From NCBI GenBank assembly GCA_026120185.1, contig JANUWF010002273.1, positions 2,091,001 to 2,155,000 on the forward strand: 64,000 nt of DNA. Reading direction: 5' to 3'. The notes beneath the pieces were generated by a model. It was given only the letters and a program-made list of their open reading frames with translations. It was not told the DNA's origin and ran no database searches. The position numbers and the translations under genes are program-made. Origin of the DNA: Voacanga thouarsii. Its lineage: Eukaryota > Streptophyta > Magnoliopsida > Gentianales > Apocynaceae. Positions 34,980 to 46,900 of this stretch are shown piece after piece. The first letter of the stretch is position 1, and each line of letters opens with the position of its first letter.

Positions 34980-35196
34980 TTATCTGAACACTTTGTCGCA
35001 TCTCTTCAATATGACTACGGTAACGATCATAGTGATCTCCTCTGGTACCTACTGGTATGCCAGGATCCGATTGGTCATGAACATCGTAAGGTGCTGCTAT
35101 TTGTAAATCCCAGCATACTCTTGAACCTCTTAACATTACACCACTGAATCCCCAATCATTTCCTTCTTGTGCAGTGACAGTACCAATATCCACTAA
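34980..35196 (-). pseudogene. nad7: nad7 fragment (mitochondrial NADH dehydrogenase subunit 7)
   Basis: Minus-strand frame [60 protein letters not shown] is nad7 coding sequence from the middle of the 49-kDa subunit. After [10 protein letters not shown] the similarity ends, perhaps at an exon edge. Several residues look substituted relative to the conserved protein, as expected for a non-functional nuclear copy. Confidence 0.85.
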
Positions 35197-36295
35197 TCAT
35201 TGTGTCTTTTGATTAGCTATCGCATTTGGAAGGTGTGAAATTGGCCAATATGAAGTTTTGTTTTGTAATAAAGGTTCACATAATAGCAAATTGCATAAGA
35301 GAAGAATGGGCAGTAGACAGAAGAAAGACGACCCTCTCTGCTTATTCTATAGAAACTTGAATTGACATAAGAGAAGAAATACAAGTCAAGTAATACGCCT
35401 GGTTTTCAAGTTAGCCTGAATGAAGGACAACGGTTGGCATTGATTCCAAGTCCGTTAGCTATTGAGAATGAACTAAGAAAAGCGATTTCAAACACTACAT
35501 AATATATTTCAGTCGGTGGGTAACCCACTCCTAATGGCAGGAATAGCAGGACGATAAAGCAACACTTCTTAGATGTTCGTGCCCCACAGTATAATATCTG
35601 TGTCAAAGAGCAGGCTAAAAGAGTGGACAATCCCGTATCCATAGTAGCCTATTTATCGCAAGCAGAGGTTAGGTGCGCTAAGATGGCCTAGCTCTCTTTA
35701 GCATTTCCTTAATCATTTTGATAAACAGGGTTGGAGTATCCAAGGAGAGCTGAAAGAGTAGGTCCAAGTAGGAAAAGATTCACTAAGAGATAGGGCATAC
35801 AATAATAGATTAATTCATTCAACAAGATCTCTTCGGATAGGACCAAGATGAATGGGATTGGGTTGGTCTGACCTCTCGCTCGAATGTAAGACTCCTGCTA
35901 CCTACAGATGTTCCATGCCACGTTTTGTGAAGAGCTATGCCCTTGAGAATTGTGATATAGCACCAAATAAGCAGTATCCCTCCTCCTTCAGTGAGAAGTT
36001 CCCTTCCTTTTCTAAAATGCTTGATTGGTCTGCTGAGTAAACATGCAAAGTGGACTGCAGTTTTGCTAACCCTCTTCTTCCCATTCAGGTTGGGTTGACC
36101 CCAAAGGTAGAGCAAGAAAGAATGGAACCACTGGAAATCCGTCTGCAGTTCACACTTGGGCAAAGACGACTGGACTTTTGAAGCCCAACACAAACCAATT
36201 TCCGCTATTCTAAGTTCTTATTGAGCGTAGCGAAATCAAAGTTTATGATAAAGTTAGCGAAGTAAGTTCCCTTGGCTTGGAAAGGGCATTTAGTA

Positions 36296-36697
36296 TATGT
36301 CGCTATTCCTGAATCTAGAGGGGAGTATGTTCGATAGAATAATTTCTTAGATGTATTACCGCATCCCACCTAACCTTTTTATAGGTCAGTGGAATCTTTA
36401 TGCTCAAAACCCTGATTCAAGTAGTCATTTATTTGGGACCTTCCAAGGAGCAAGTACTGCCATTCTAACTCTTCTCGGAGGATTTCATTCACAACCGCAA
36501 AGTTTATGGCTGACTAATATTGCTCATCATCATTTACCTATTGCATTTAGTTTTCTCATTGCTGGTCATATGTATAAAACTAATTTCAGAATTGTGCACA
36601 ATATGAAAGATCTTTTAGATGCACATGTTCCTCTGAGGGGACGATTGGGACGTGGGCAAATTTCGGTACTCAGTTCCAGGCAATTTGTTTTCAAGTA
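36296..36697 (+). pseudogene. psaB: psaB fragment (photosystem I P700 apoprotein A2)
   Basis: VAIPESRGEYVR then a stop (Trp codon lost), [10 protein letters not shown], a frameshift, and [75 protein letters not shown]. This is a central portion of plastid psaB, about 130 residues. It ends abruptly at both sides inside mitochondrial-like DNA. The substitutions (for example [12 protein letters not shown]) show long decay. Confidence 0.9.
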
Positions 36698-36948
36698 AGG
36701 TACTCAATCAAGCCGTTTAAGTAAGCGGATCGTAGAAGACCCACTTCTCTTGTGTGTCCTCCTTCTCATGGGAATAGGCACTAAGCGGCACAGGCTTCGG
36801 CTCTTGGAAACCTGTACAGTGCTCCTGCACAATTAGAGAAAGAAGAAAGGTAATCCACTTGACCCTTTCCCAACCTATACATGGAGAGTGGAAGATAACG
36901 AAAAGAAGACAAGGTTCTAACTAAATCATAACACAAACTACCACTCCA

Positions 36949-36950
<2 letters not shown>

Positions 36951-37017
<67 letters not shown>

Positions 37018-37069
37018 ACACACATATATAAGGATACACACACACACACGCATATACACATACATATCT

Positions 37070-37113
<44 letters not shown>
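36951..37113. repeat. (TA)n / (CA)n compound microsatellite
   Basis: About 30 TA units, then mixed CA and TATATA tracts, at the right edge of the organelle insertion. Confidence 0.95.
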
Positions 37114-37389
37114 TTAATGTTCATAGAAGGTCTTCTATGGATCGGCAATGAATAAATTTCATAAATTTAATAAAAATTTGAAAAATGTTCGTGGGTGATT
37201 CATAGACCGTGGCTAATTCGTAGAAAATTAGTTGCGAATCATCTACAAAACTTTTTTATTAATAAAATCATATTTAAAAAAAATTCATGGCTGATTCGTA
37301 GGTGATCACTTACGGATTGTCTACGAATAAATTTTATAACTTGTATAAATTTTATATATTATAGACAAAGAGTTAAAATCAAAAGAAAT

Positions 37390-39577
37390 ATTGATCCCTA
37401 TATTTTTTTTAAGTGGGGTCAATTTACATTTTTTAAAAAAATTATATACATGCCATAGGGGATTTTTTATTCAAGTGGGGTCATTTGACCTTACACTTCT
37501 CTACTTGGCTACACCCTTGAGCTTACATGACTTGATGCTTTTGCAAGGCTTGATGTATGGTTGTGCATCAAGCCATATATCCCCTACACTATACTTTCAA
37601 AACTTGATTTTTTCACATCTTTTTGCATTCATTTGCATTTTCTTGATTTTTCACTTAAATGATAATAATTTCAAACTCCTTTTGATCTACTTTAACCTTT
37701 CAAAAATCCTCAAATTATAATGTTACTTTCATGTAAGCTTGTAAGCATTCGATGAATCTCTTGGTCTTAATTTGATCTTGACCAACTAACTTTGAATTGT
37801 TCTTTGATTTTATTCTCTCTCCTTGATCTTGTCCTTCTTACATTGATAGATTCGTATCATTTCTTCCTACTTGAAATTGATTTATCTTCGAATCATTACT
37901 TGCATTATAACACAAGTAAGGGTCCTCATAAAAATGGTAGAAAACCAATTCACTGGCCTCAAAGATTTTAGGACCATCTTATTTCTTGCGTTTGCCTTCT
38001 TCCTTCTTTTGTTCACATTTTGTCTTTTTATCCGCCCTCTTGTTTGTGCAATTCTTTTTACCTTTCCTTTTTGTCTTGTCTTTGTGCCTTGTCTTGCAAA
38101 CTCTTATTCTCCTCCTCTTGTTGATGTAAGTTTTCTTCCAAGGCATCAGTGTTTAAGGATTTCCTAGCCACTTCAATTAATAAAAACACTTGACCCTTAA
38201 CAATTCCATTATCCCCATGAGCCTCTCATTCTTCTTTCTTTTACCCAATCTCTTCATTTTGACCCTTTCTTTTTTGTGTTTATTGGTTTGGCCTATTTTT
38301 CTCATGCTGATTTTCACTTCCTTATTTTGATAAGTCTTGACTTTTGCTTCTTCCTTTAACTTGTTCTCTTCCCCAAGTTCTTGTGTTTTTCTTTGGTCAT
38401 TGTCTTTCTTCTCCTCTTATTGATAAAAGCCAACTTCTAAAGCTTGAGTGTGCAATGAGCTGTATCAAACCTACACCTCATTAGGTTCTTCATTAGCAAC
38501 TAATTTGATCCTATTTTGGCTCACAATTTAACAAAAAAATCATTGTTCAAGAGGACCCAAAAATAGAACACAGAAGAATATCAAAATAGGGAAACCAATT
38601 CTTGAAATTGGTTATCCAATCTCTTACCTCATCCATAGTCTAAGAACCCTAGAAAAAGTTGCAACCAAAACCTATAAATTAATGGAATTGGTCTTTTTCA
38701 AAGACATCTTAATACCAAAATCCTAGTAAAGAGATTAGAACCCTAGGGATCAAAATTTGAAGACACCTAATTTGATTCCTAACTAGAACCTTAGAGTAAC
38801 TAAGAATCTAGGACCTAAAATTAAAGAAACAAATTAAATTACCAAGGAATTTAGAGATGTGCAAAGGCTTGACTAACTCTCTTGTTAGGTCTTGAATTTA
38901 TGCAGAAAAAAGAGATCAATGCACACAAATTTCCCAATACCATTCAAATGATCATTAAAGTTATTTTATTCTCTCCTCAAAAAGAATCTTTATACAAGCT
39001 CTACCCTAAGTTAATTGCAAGTAAGTCCTTAGAGTTTTAGATACCTAATTACATGTCCTAAGGCTTTTAAAGTAAATATAAAATGTAGGAATTGAAATAA
39101 GTTGAAAATAAGAATTAAAACAAAGTATAGCAAAACATGCTGTCTAGGAGGGTGCATTGTCTGGCAAGCTTTTTTTCCCCCTTAAAATTTGATACACACA
39201 CGGCATCATGCATGTCCATACATGATATTGTGCAAGACTTTCAAAGCTTGCACAACCTAATGCTTTTGCATGACTTGATGTACGGTTGTGTACTAAGCCA
39301 TGCGTCCCTTGCATTATGCTTTCAAAACTTGATTTCTTGACTTCGTTTAGGCCTTTATTTGCAACTCATTGAATCTTCACTTCAATGATGATCATCTAAA
39401 ACTCCTTTTCATCTACTTTAACCCCCAAAAAATCCTCAAATTCTAATGCTTCCTTCATGTAGGCTTGTAAACGTTCGAAGAATCTTTTGATCTTTGAACT
39501 TGACCAAGTCACTTTAAGTTGTTCTTTGATCTTTAGTCCCCCTTTTTGAGTCCTTCTTGCACAATGGATTCATATCA
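37390..39577 (-). mobile_element. Truncated non-autonomous LTR element
   Basis: Direct repeats at about 37480-37859 and 39200-39577 share GCTTTTGCA, CTTGATGTA, CTTTCAAAACTTGATTT, CTCAAATT and GGCTTGTAA-type segments and end ATTCGTATCA / ATTCATATCA. Between them lies a pyrimidine-rich block (37940-38450) which on the minus strand encodes Lys/Glu/Gln-rich peptide (NKSLQDKAQRQDKKERDKK). The LTR text at 38640-38820 (GATTAGAACCCTAGGG, GAAGACACCTAATTTGATT) resembles the LTR of the element at 55081. The left LTR is cut near 37390. Borders are approximate. Confidence 0.55.
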
Positions 39578-40723
39578 AAAGATTTTGAGGAAGAAGACTC
39601 TAGGGTCTTAAGCATTGGAGGCGAGTTCCTACGAGTATTTTGATTTTAATTTGTTTAAAAGGTGTGTAGGTAAGTGTTATAATTTGCATTCTTTTCCTAC
39701 TTTAAAAAGTATTAACCTAGTGTTATTGGTTTAATTGGGAAATATCATCAGCAATTTGATTGTGAAGTTTCTACTTCTTTTGATACAAAATAATTCATGT
39801 AATTATCTGAGTTAGATTGATAGTTCAGTTTCTGATAGGTTGACAGAGATATGTGGTTCTATTATCCCCATATTTGTTAATTACTATTCTATAATTTAAA
39901 ATTTTAGATTTTTGAATAAATTGAGAATGAGTATGGATACTTTATAGTGAGTCTACGAATAACATTACATTGTCATATGTGTTGACTGTGAAAATTTTCA
40001 TGTTAGATTATTGCTCATGGATGCAAGGATGGGGATAGAAATAATATGTTTTGAGAATTATGAAATTCTAAAATTCTATTGAATTAATTAGAACCTTTCT
40101 AATGGATATAGTAAGTATCAATTTGACCTTCCTAGGAGGATAAATAGCTAAAATTGATATCAACCACTCTTCCCCCAACTCAAAAATTCATGAACTTTAA
40201 TTTGATCTATGTAGAAGCTATGTTGTGTGGTTTGTTAATGCCAAGTTCTATTCAGTTTCTATAGGTATACTATCTCAATTATTTGATCTTTGTATTTGAA
40301 AAAAAAAAAGAAGAAGAAAGTTTTGTTTCAATTTCTGTTGCATGTTCTGTGTTCTCTCTCTTAAAAAAAAAAAAAAATGAGTTGGATATGTTTCATTGAT
40401 TGGAGCTAATTATCTATTATTTGGAGGTTTTTTTAGATTTTCTGTGATTTGAACAAAAAAAAAAAAAAAGTTGGATTCCTTTATGAAACTTATAGGTTTT
40501 TAGATTTCCATGAGATTTTGTTTTTCTACCACTTGTTTTGATTCTACACCAGGGTAGACTTTTTCTCTCAAAAAGAAAAGAAAAAAGAATGAAAATGCCA
40601 AAGGCTAGCGCTTTGGCCGCCCAACAACCCAGGTGCTTGGCAAGGTTGCATGGTAGGTAGCCATTGCAGGGACTTTGATTTTATATAAAGATTTTTTTTA
40701 AATGGTATCACGCATATTGTTTC

Positions 40724-40766
<43 letters not shown>

Positions 40767-42430
40767 TAGTTCCAACTAGCCTTTTTACATTGCCATTTTA
40801 TGTGCATATTTTACTAAAGGTTTAATAACACGTATAATTTTCTTACTTCCAAGAGGATATCTTAACTATTTATTGAGCTACTATATCTCATTTTATTCAA
40901 CATGTTACAAATGTTAGTCAAGAATTTGATGAGGATTATGGAGATTTTGGTGACAATTGCACTTAGAAGTTGGTAGACTTAGTTGGAGTTAAGACTTGTA
41001 TCTTTAGCTGGATAGCTTGTTAACTTACCCACTTTAGTTATTGAAAGCCTATTGGGATAAGTCTATTATTATTTTTGGAATAAATTGGTATAATTGTTAT
41101 GAACATGACATTTTATTATAATAGTAGATTTATTTCCTTTGAGATGTTGGATGGTAATATTAAATGTTTTGGTGAGTTACTTTCTTTTGAAATCCTTGAA
41201 CTCTAGTTTAAGCAGTTGGACAATTTTTTTAATTTTAGAGGCTTGGCATTCCTACGTATTATTTGGACTCATCTAATTTACTCATAATAACAATATTTAG
41301 GAAATCAATTTATAACTTAATCTTTAATGTATTAAGATAAATTTAAGATTATTTATTGTTCATATGTTAAGTTCCATGTAAATTCAATCTACTATTATTA
41401 GCCCAAAATATTATTAGTCCAAACAAAATTAATTAAATTATAAATGATTATAAAGTCCAACTTAAATGTCATCATCTCTTTTATTATTTAATTTTCTAAA
41501 TTTAACTTATTAATTTCATAGCTCGCATATTTTGTTTGAATGTCCAACCATAGTATAACTAGAGATGTCAATTTCCTAATTTAAATAGAGAACTTGGCCC
41601 AACTTAGGCTTATTAGATCGAGAATTTCCTTACTCTCGCCCGGGATGGGATTAGGTCCTATCTCTTTTATTATTTAATTTTCTAGACTTAACTTATCAAT
41701 TTCAAAGCTTGCATATTTTGTCCAAAGGTCCAATAATAATTGTTAGTTTGTGCTAGTGCAATGCTATGATGGGGAAGAAAATGAATCCAATGATCAACCA
41801 AATTTTAAAATAAAATACCAATTTAACTCACATACACATACAATTAGACAAGTATATCTATCATGTAGTATATTGAGTGTATTTGGTAAGTTTTGAGGAT
41901 CCTAAGAAATGGCATGCCAACTACCCTTACTCCACCTAAGTTCTATTGTTCAACTAACTAAAATAAGAAGTAAAAATAACTACCACTAATTAAGGACAAA
42001 AGAATACCACACAAAATACATCAACTCAATTTGAAGATAAAGACTATAATTAGCCATGTAATTATAAGGCAAGATTCAGGTACGAAAAGAAAATTAGCCA
42101 TGTAATTGAACAAGAATTCCCCCAAGAATACTCAAATATAGAACATTACTCAATCAATTGAGAACAAATTCAAGCATTGGCTAGATTTCAAAAATAAAGT
42201 AAACTTCACTCTCTCTCGAGTAATAAATCTCCTACTATTGGACCCAACTCATAAATATTTCTATCATACAAATCAAACCTAAGGATGCATAAACTCAAGG
42301 AAATCTAATTATAAGCAAAAAAGACCTAGAATCCCTATCTATTGGTCCAAAACTTCATCTATCACTAAGATCTAAATCCCTCAAATCTTTTCTCAAGTTC
42401 ATTAAGGGAAAATAAATATATTTCATTAAT
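39578..42430. other. Non-coding AT-rich stretch with microsatellite
   Basis: No convincing reading frame. It contains poly-A tracts, a (TA)n run at 40726-40763 and, near 41560-41660 and 41650-41720, a repeated phrase CTATCTCTTTTATTATTTAA / ATCATCTCTTTTATTATT. Nothing can be assigned. Confidence 0.4.
40726..40763. repeat. (AT)n microsatellite
   Basis: Uninterrupted AT dinucleotides, about 18 units. Confidence 0.95.
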
Positions 42431-42436
42431 GATGGG

Positions 42437-43918
42437 GGCTAAATTCACATATATTTTTCTAGGTATTTAAGGTTCTTTTGTGATACTTTTCATGCAATAA
42501 CTAGTCATATTCCTTCCTATTTGATATTTTGCCTTTGAAAAGGTATTTTGATGATTTTATGTAGAATTAGACGAAAAAGAAAAAACCATCATCATTGCAC
42601 TGCACGGCCGGTGCCGGCCTTAGTCTGGAAAACATGAGAAAACGGCCGAAAATAGAGCACATTGGGACACGAATAGAGCACGGCCAGCGTCGGTCATAAG
42701 GGACTGAGCTGGCGTCGGCCCAATGAGGTTTTAAGGCGGCGGATTTCCTTTTCAGATCAGATTTTGACAATTTTAGTTGGATTCTTTTGAAAACTCTTTC
42801 AATGACAGAAAATGAATCTTGTAGGCACTTTTTGGCATTAGAACTCCTATAAATACAAGAGAATAACATTGTACAAATGAGTTTTCATAATTTTTAATTC
42901 TTTAATGTAATATCTTTAAAAAACTCCTAGAGAAATACCAAGATTTAGGAGGATCAAAATGAGAATTCTTGGAAAAGAAAAAGAGATTACTTAAGAAGGT
43001 TTCAAGGAGGAAGAAGAAGGCTTACTTGTCTATGAGTGGTCTCTTTTTCTCTTCTTTGTAATTTATTGACAATTTGATATTAATATTTTAATTGTCTTTA
43101 GAGGATATTCTTTTGGATTCATGATTTTGTATTGATTTTAGTTCTTTGATCAATTATTATTATTCTTGATATTTGATTATTTATTTCAATCAAGGAATTA
43201 ATTTATTGATTCTTATTGTTAACTTGCTTGCAAAATAGGTTGATAATGGTTTTAATTTAATTAATTTCATATTTGTTATCTCTTAACTTACTTGTAAAAT
43301 AGGTTAATTGTCAAGAACTTGAGTAATCAAAGATTAGTTGATGATTGCTAGAATATAGATTTATTGGCTAATTTCATTCTTTAAATCATCTAGACATAAA
43401 GATTTATATAATGATTGATTTTAATGTATCTTTTGGGTAAATTGGTTGAGATATAATATATTCACTGATTTAATTAAAAGATAGTAATTCTATGAATTGA
43501 AAATGAAGTGGGTCTACTTTAATCTTTCATGATGCCAAGATACTAATAAATTGAGAGAATAGCAAGTTAATCATTATTGTGTATTCAAGAATTTCTATCT
43601 ATTTACGTGTCTTTTCTCATTGTTCTCACTCATTGATTATCCTTGTGACTTTTCTTGTGTGACTTGACCTTTTCTCTAGTATATTAGACTAGTATTTTAT
43701 TTATTTCTTCTTATTTTATTAGCTGAATAATAAAGATTTGGGTAAAGTAATGTGGGAGCCTAAGTTCTTGTGGATTTGATATTTGTTATTTCTTATACTA
43801 TATGATGGGTATACTTGCATGTATATGTGATTTTAGTGATTAGTATTTTAATTAAAGCTTGATTAATTGTGAACTTTGTTGATAATATTTTCTACACTAA
43901 AAAACACGCATCAATCAA
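42437..43918 (+). mobile_element. Putative Athila-type LTR, plus orientation
   Basis: GATGGGGGCTAAATTCACAT at the left resembles the G-run and LTR start of Athila-like elements, and GAGCCTAAGTTCTTGTGG near 43769 resembles the region near their LTR end. There is no coding capacity. A GC-rich patch CACGGCCGGTGCCGGC lies near 42603. Limits and family are tentative; no primer binding site or duplication was found. Confidence 0.3.
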
Positions 43919-46900
43919 CATAAAAGCGAACTCATCTCATGCATCCTTTCTCCAGTTTAACATAAGAGAATTACCTAATTAACTAATTCAATCAATCAAA
44001 ACCTAAGTGACAAATTACTAAAAATAAACATCCAATATAAGAATAAATCAGGGTACAACCCTTTAATTAAAACTCAAATAAAATAAATACAATATTCACA
44101 AAATTGAATCACAAAAGTAAGAACAGAAAAACTCATAGACAAGGTTTCTCTTCTACTTTGCAATCTTCTTTTGGGTTGCTTTTTTCTCCTCAAATCTCTC
44201 ATTGATTTTCTCTTCTCCTCTCTTCCTTGTGTTCCCAAGGGATTTTTTAGATGATTTTTGTAAGTGGCTTTCTCTTAGACTCTTAAAAAATGAAGTATTT
44301 ATAGGTTCCCTTTCGAATCCCTAAAATCCGTAAAAACCGATGTTGCACGACATCATGAAATGTAGTCTACACAGTGTCATGTATGCTTTGATCATCTAAT
44401 CTTGGCTCCAAACAATGTCATGAGATTTGTTGTTGTCGCGTGCTGGAATACTTCACGGCGACGTTAAGTGTGATAAGCATGGCGCAAGGGAGCTCCAGAT
44501 ATTCTGCATCTTAATGACGCACGACGATGTGTAAGGTAATGGGCACTGTAACACCCCACTACCTAGGCCTAATAGGGCTGGGGATGTCGCCCCGTCTAAA
44601 GGACAATGGATCTTTATAACTAGGTCACACAATCAGAATAATAGAAATAAAACAATACTTTAAATTTAAAACCTATTACAATCTAAGAATTCAAAAATAA
44701 ATCTAAAATAGAAATTGTTCACTCTCAACTCCCAAAGCATTACACAAAATAAATATCAGAAAATCTTCTAAGGTAGGCAACAACTAGCTATTCATCCTCA
44801 CAGTAGGATCGACCTGAAATCATGGTAAAAAGGATGATGAGATAAAAATCCCAGTAAGTCCGTGTGTGCTTTGAGTGTCCAGTGAAAGAAGTTCGTGAAT
44901 GCAAAATGTAAAATCTTCACAAGAGAAATACTGACAAGCAATAAATAATAGTCAAAATCAAGAGTGATATTTTGGCTTTTCCAACCATACAGGTACAATA
45001 AAATCAACCACTCAAAAGGGCGGCTATGGGTTACCATACGTTGGGCTCCATAACTATACAACAGTCAGAATGCTACACTTTGTGCAGACTGACAAAAGTA
45101 GGTGATTGGCTTATCGGATAAGATACTCTTCCTTCTCTATATCCAAACAAAACCGGTTATCCATTCATGCAACACACAGTCCATTTGACTGAAAACTACT
45201 AGCTTGGACTGGCATGACTTACTAGACTAACATCTTCTCCGGGAAGGACTCACCCCTCAGAGGTGGTCACCTATTGAGAGACTTACCTTAACCTTTCAAA
45301 GATTAGTCCTAGCAATCTACCCTTATTGAATACTCAACGTAATTTATTCCACTTTGTGAAAAATGAATAAATATAGTTCCACTTGAAAATGGCAATTAAG
45401 GATTTCCAAAGTTTGGGGCAAAACTAGTTTTAGAAAGAACTTTAGGGTTTGAGTAAAATTGCCCCTTGATTTTCAAATAATTTGTTTACCTGAAATGAGA
45501 TAGGAGATAATCCTCAATTGCCTTTACAGAAGTGAGTGTCCATGCACTCTACATTTGGCTTGCTATAGTAATCATTTTGCATCAAACAGGTTTTATGTAG
45601 GAGTTTACCTGATCTTTTGCTCGAGATAAAATAAAGGTCTCCAACAGCTGACCTAACCCCGCCTAGGGTAAATATAAGTCATAATTAAACTCAAGCTAAA
45701 ATTCATTTTCACAAATAATCTTAACTCAACTTACTACAATCATGATCCTAGAGTCCCAAGCTTTAAGGCTAGATAATAAATAAATAGTTTATAAGATAAG
45801 TCTAGTTTGGTATTAAAATAATTAGGTTTTTGAGAAATAGGTACTAATAAGTTGAAGGTTTAAATCTTGCTATAAATAAATTAAAGTTTATTTGATGAAG
45901 GGTCCTGAGTGGTATTATGTAAAATAATAATCTATTAATAATTAATTGTTAAAAAATAATTGGTAACTAAAATTAGTTGTAAGTAAATTTTAATGGTTTC
46001 GATTGAAAGATAATAAATAAATTTTAATAGTAGTTTTGAATATAAGACTTACAAAATTAATATTTTACCTATTATGAATATTTATAAAAAAGGCTTTATT
46101 ATTATTTTCTATATATTTTATTTTATATAATATCTATATATTTTATTTCTTAAATAAAATCTATAATTTATTTGACTAAAATATCATTATTTTTTATAAG
46201 AGACCAAATCCACATTTCCTAGGGTTTTCAAAATTCACTAGAAGAAATTATAATAATAATCATTTTATTGATAGAATAAAATTAGCTTAGGGACAATAAG
46301 GTCATGATCATAATTTCTATTATTAACCATAATCATATACATACACTCTACACCAATCAACAAAACATCCAAATCATGAATAAAGACATAGATCTAAATT
46401 TACCAAAACATGATCCAAACTATACTAACATAAACATAATCATGGCCTTAACAAGAATACATGAACATAAACCCTATTCACCAAAAGTGACATAATCTCT
46501 AACATGCTTATTCAATCATACTACTCACGACATGAAGAGCATGCAATAAACCCTAAAAACGCGATGCAAGCAACTAAGACAAATCATCTCATGCATCAAT
46601 CCCATCTCCATCATATACACACATTTATTCATGTTTTAATATCAACTTCAACACAACAACACATGCTCGAATCTCAATCATAATCCATCCCCTTTCTATA
46701 TCATCATAGAGACATGAATTTAGAATTTAAAGAAAAGGTTGAAGAGGCTTACTTGATTGATGACTACCTTGGAGTAGTTTCGAAAGGATCCTTACTCTTA
46801 GGAGACTTGATCCGTCCAAGAGAGAAGAAGGAAATATGGCCATGATTGAAGTAACCATTCGGCCAAGAGAGCGAGAGAGAGAGAGGGGGGGGGAAGAGAA

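Larger units (their letters stand above)
34860..36930. other. Mitochondrial DNA insertion (NUMT) carrying a plastid-derived piece
   Basis: Base composition and texture change here to higher GC with plant-mitochondrial character (for example CTAGAGGGGAGTATG, GAGCGTAGCGAAATC). Recognisable contents are nad7 on the minus strand and psaB on the plus strand. Other parts (35200-36290 and 36700-36930) are unassigned but similar in style. Plant mitochondrial genomes commonly hold plastid fragments, so a single transfer of mitochondrial DNA already containing psaB is the simplest reading. Borders are approximate. Confidence 0.65.

Noticed and set aside
36781..37089. Frame with long Tyr-Ile and Val-Cys runs
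   Set aside because: It is only the translation of TA and CA microsatellites.
42567..42869. 100-codon minus-strand frame
   Set aside because: No recognised motif, and it lies inside the putative LTR.
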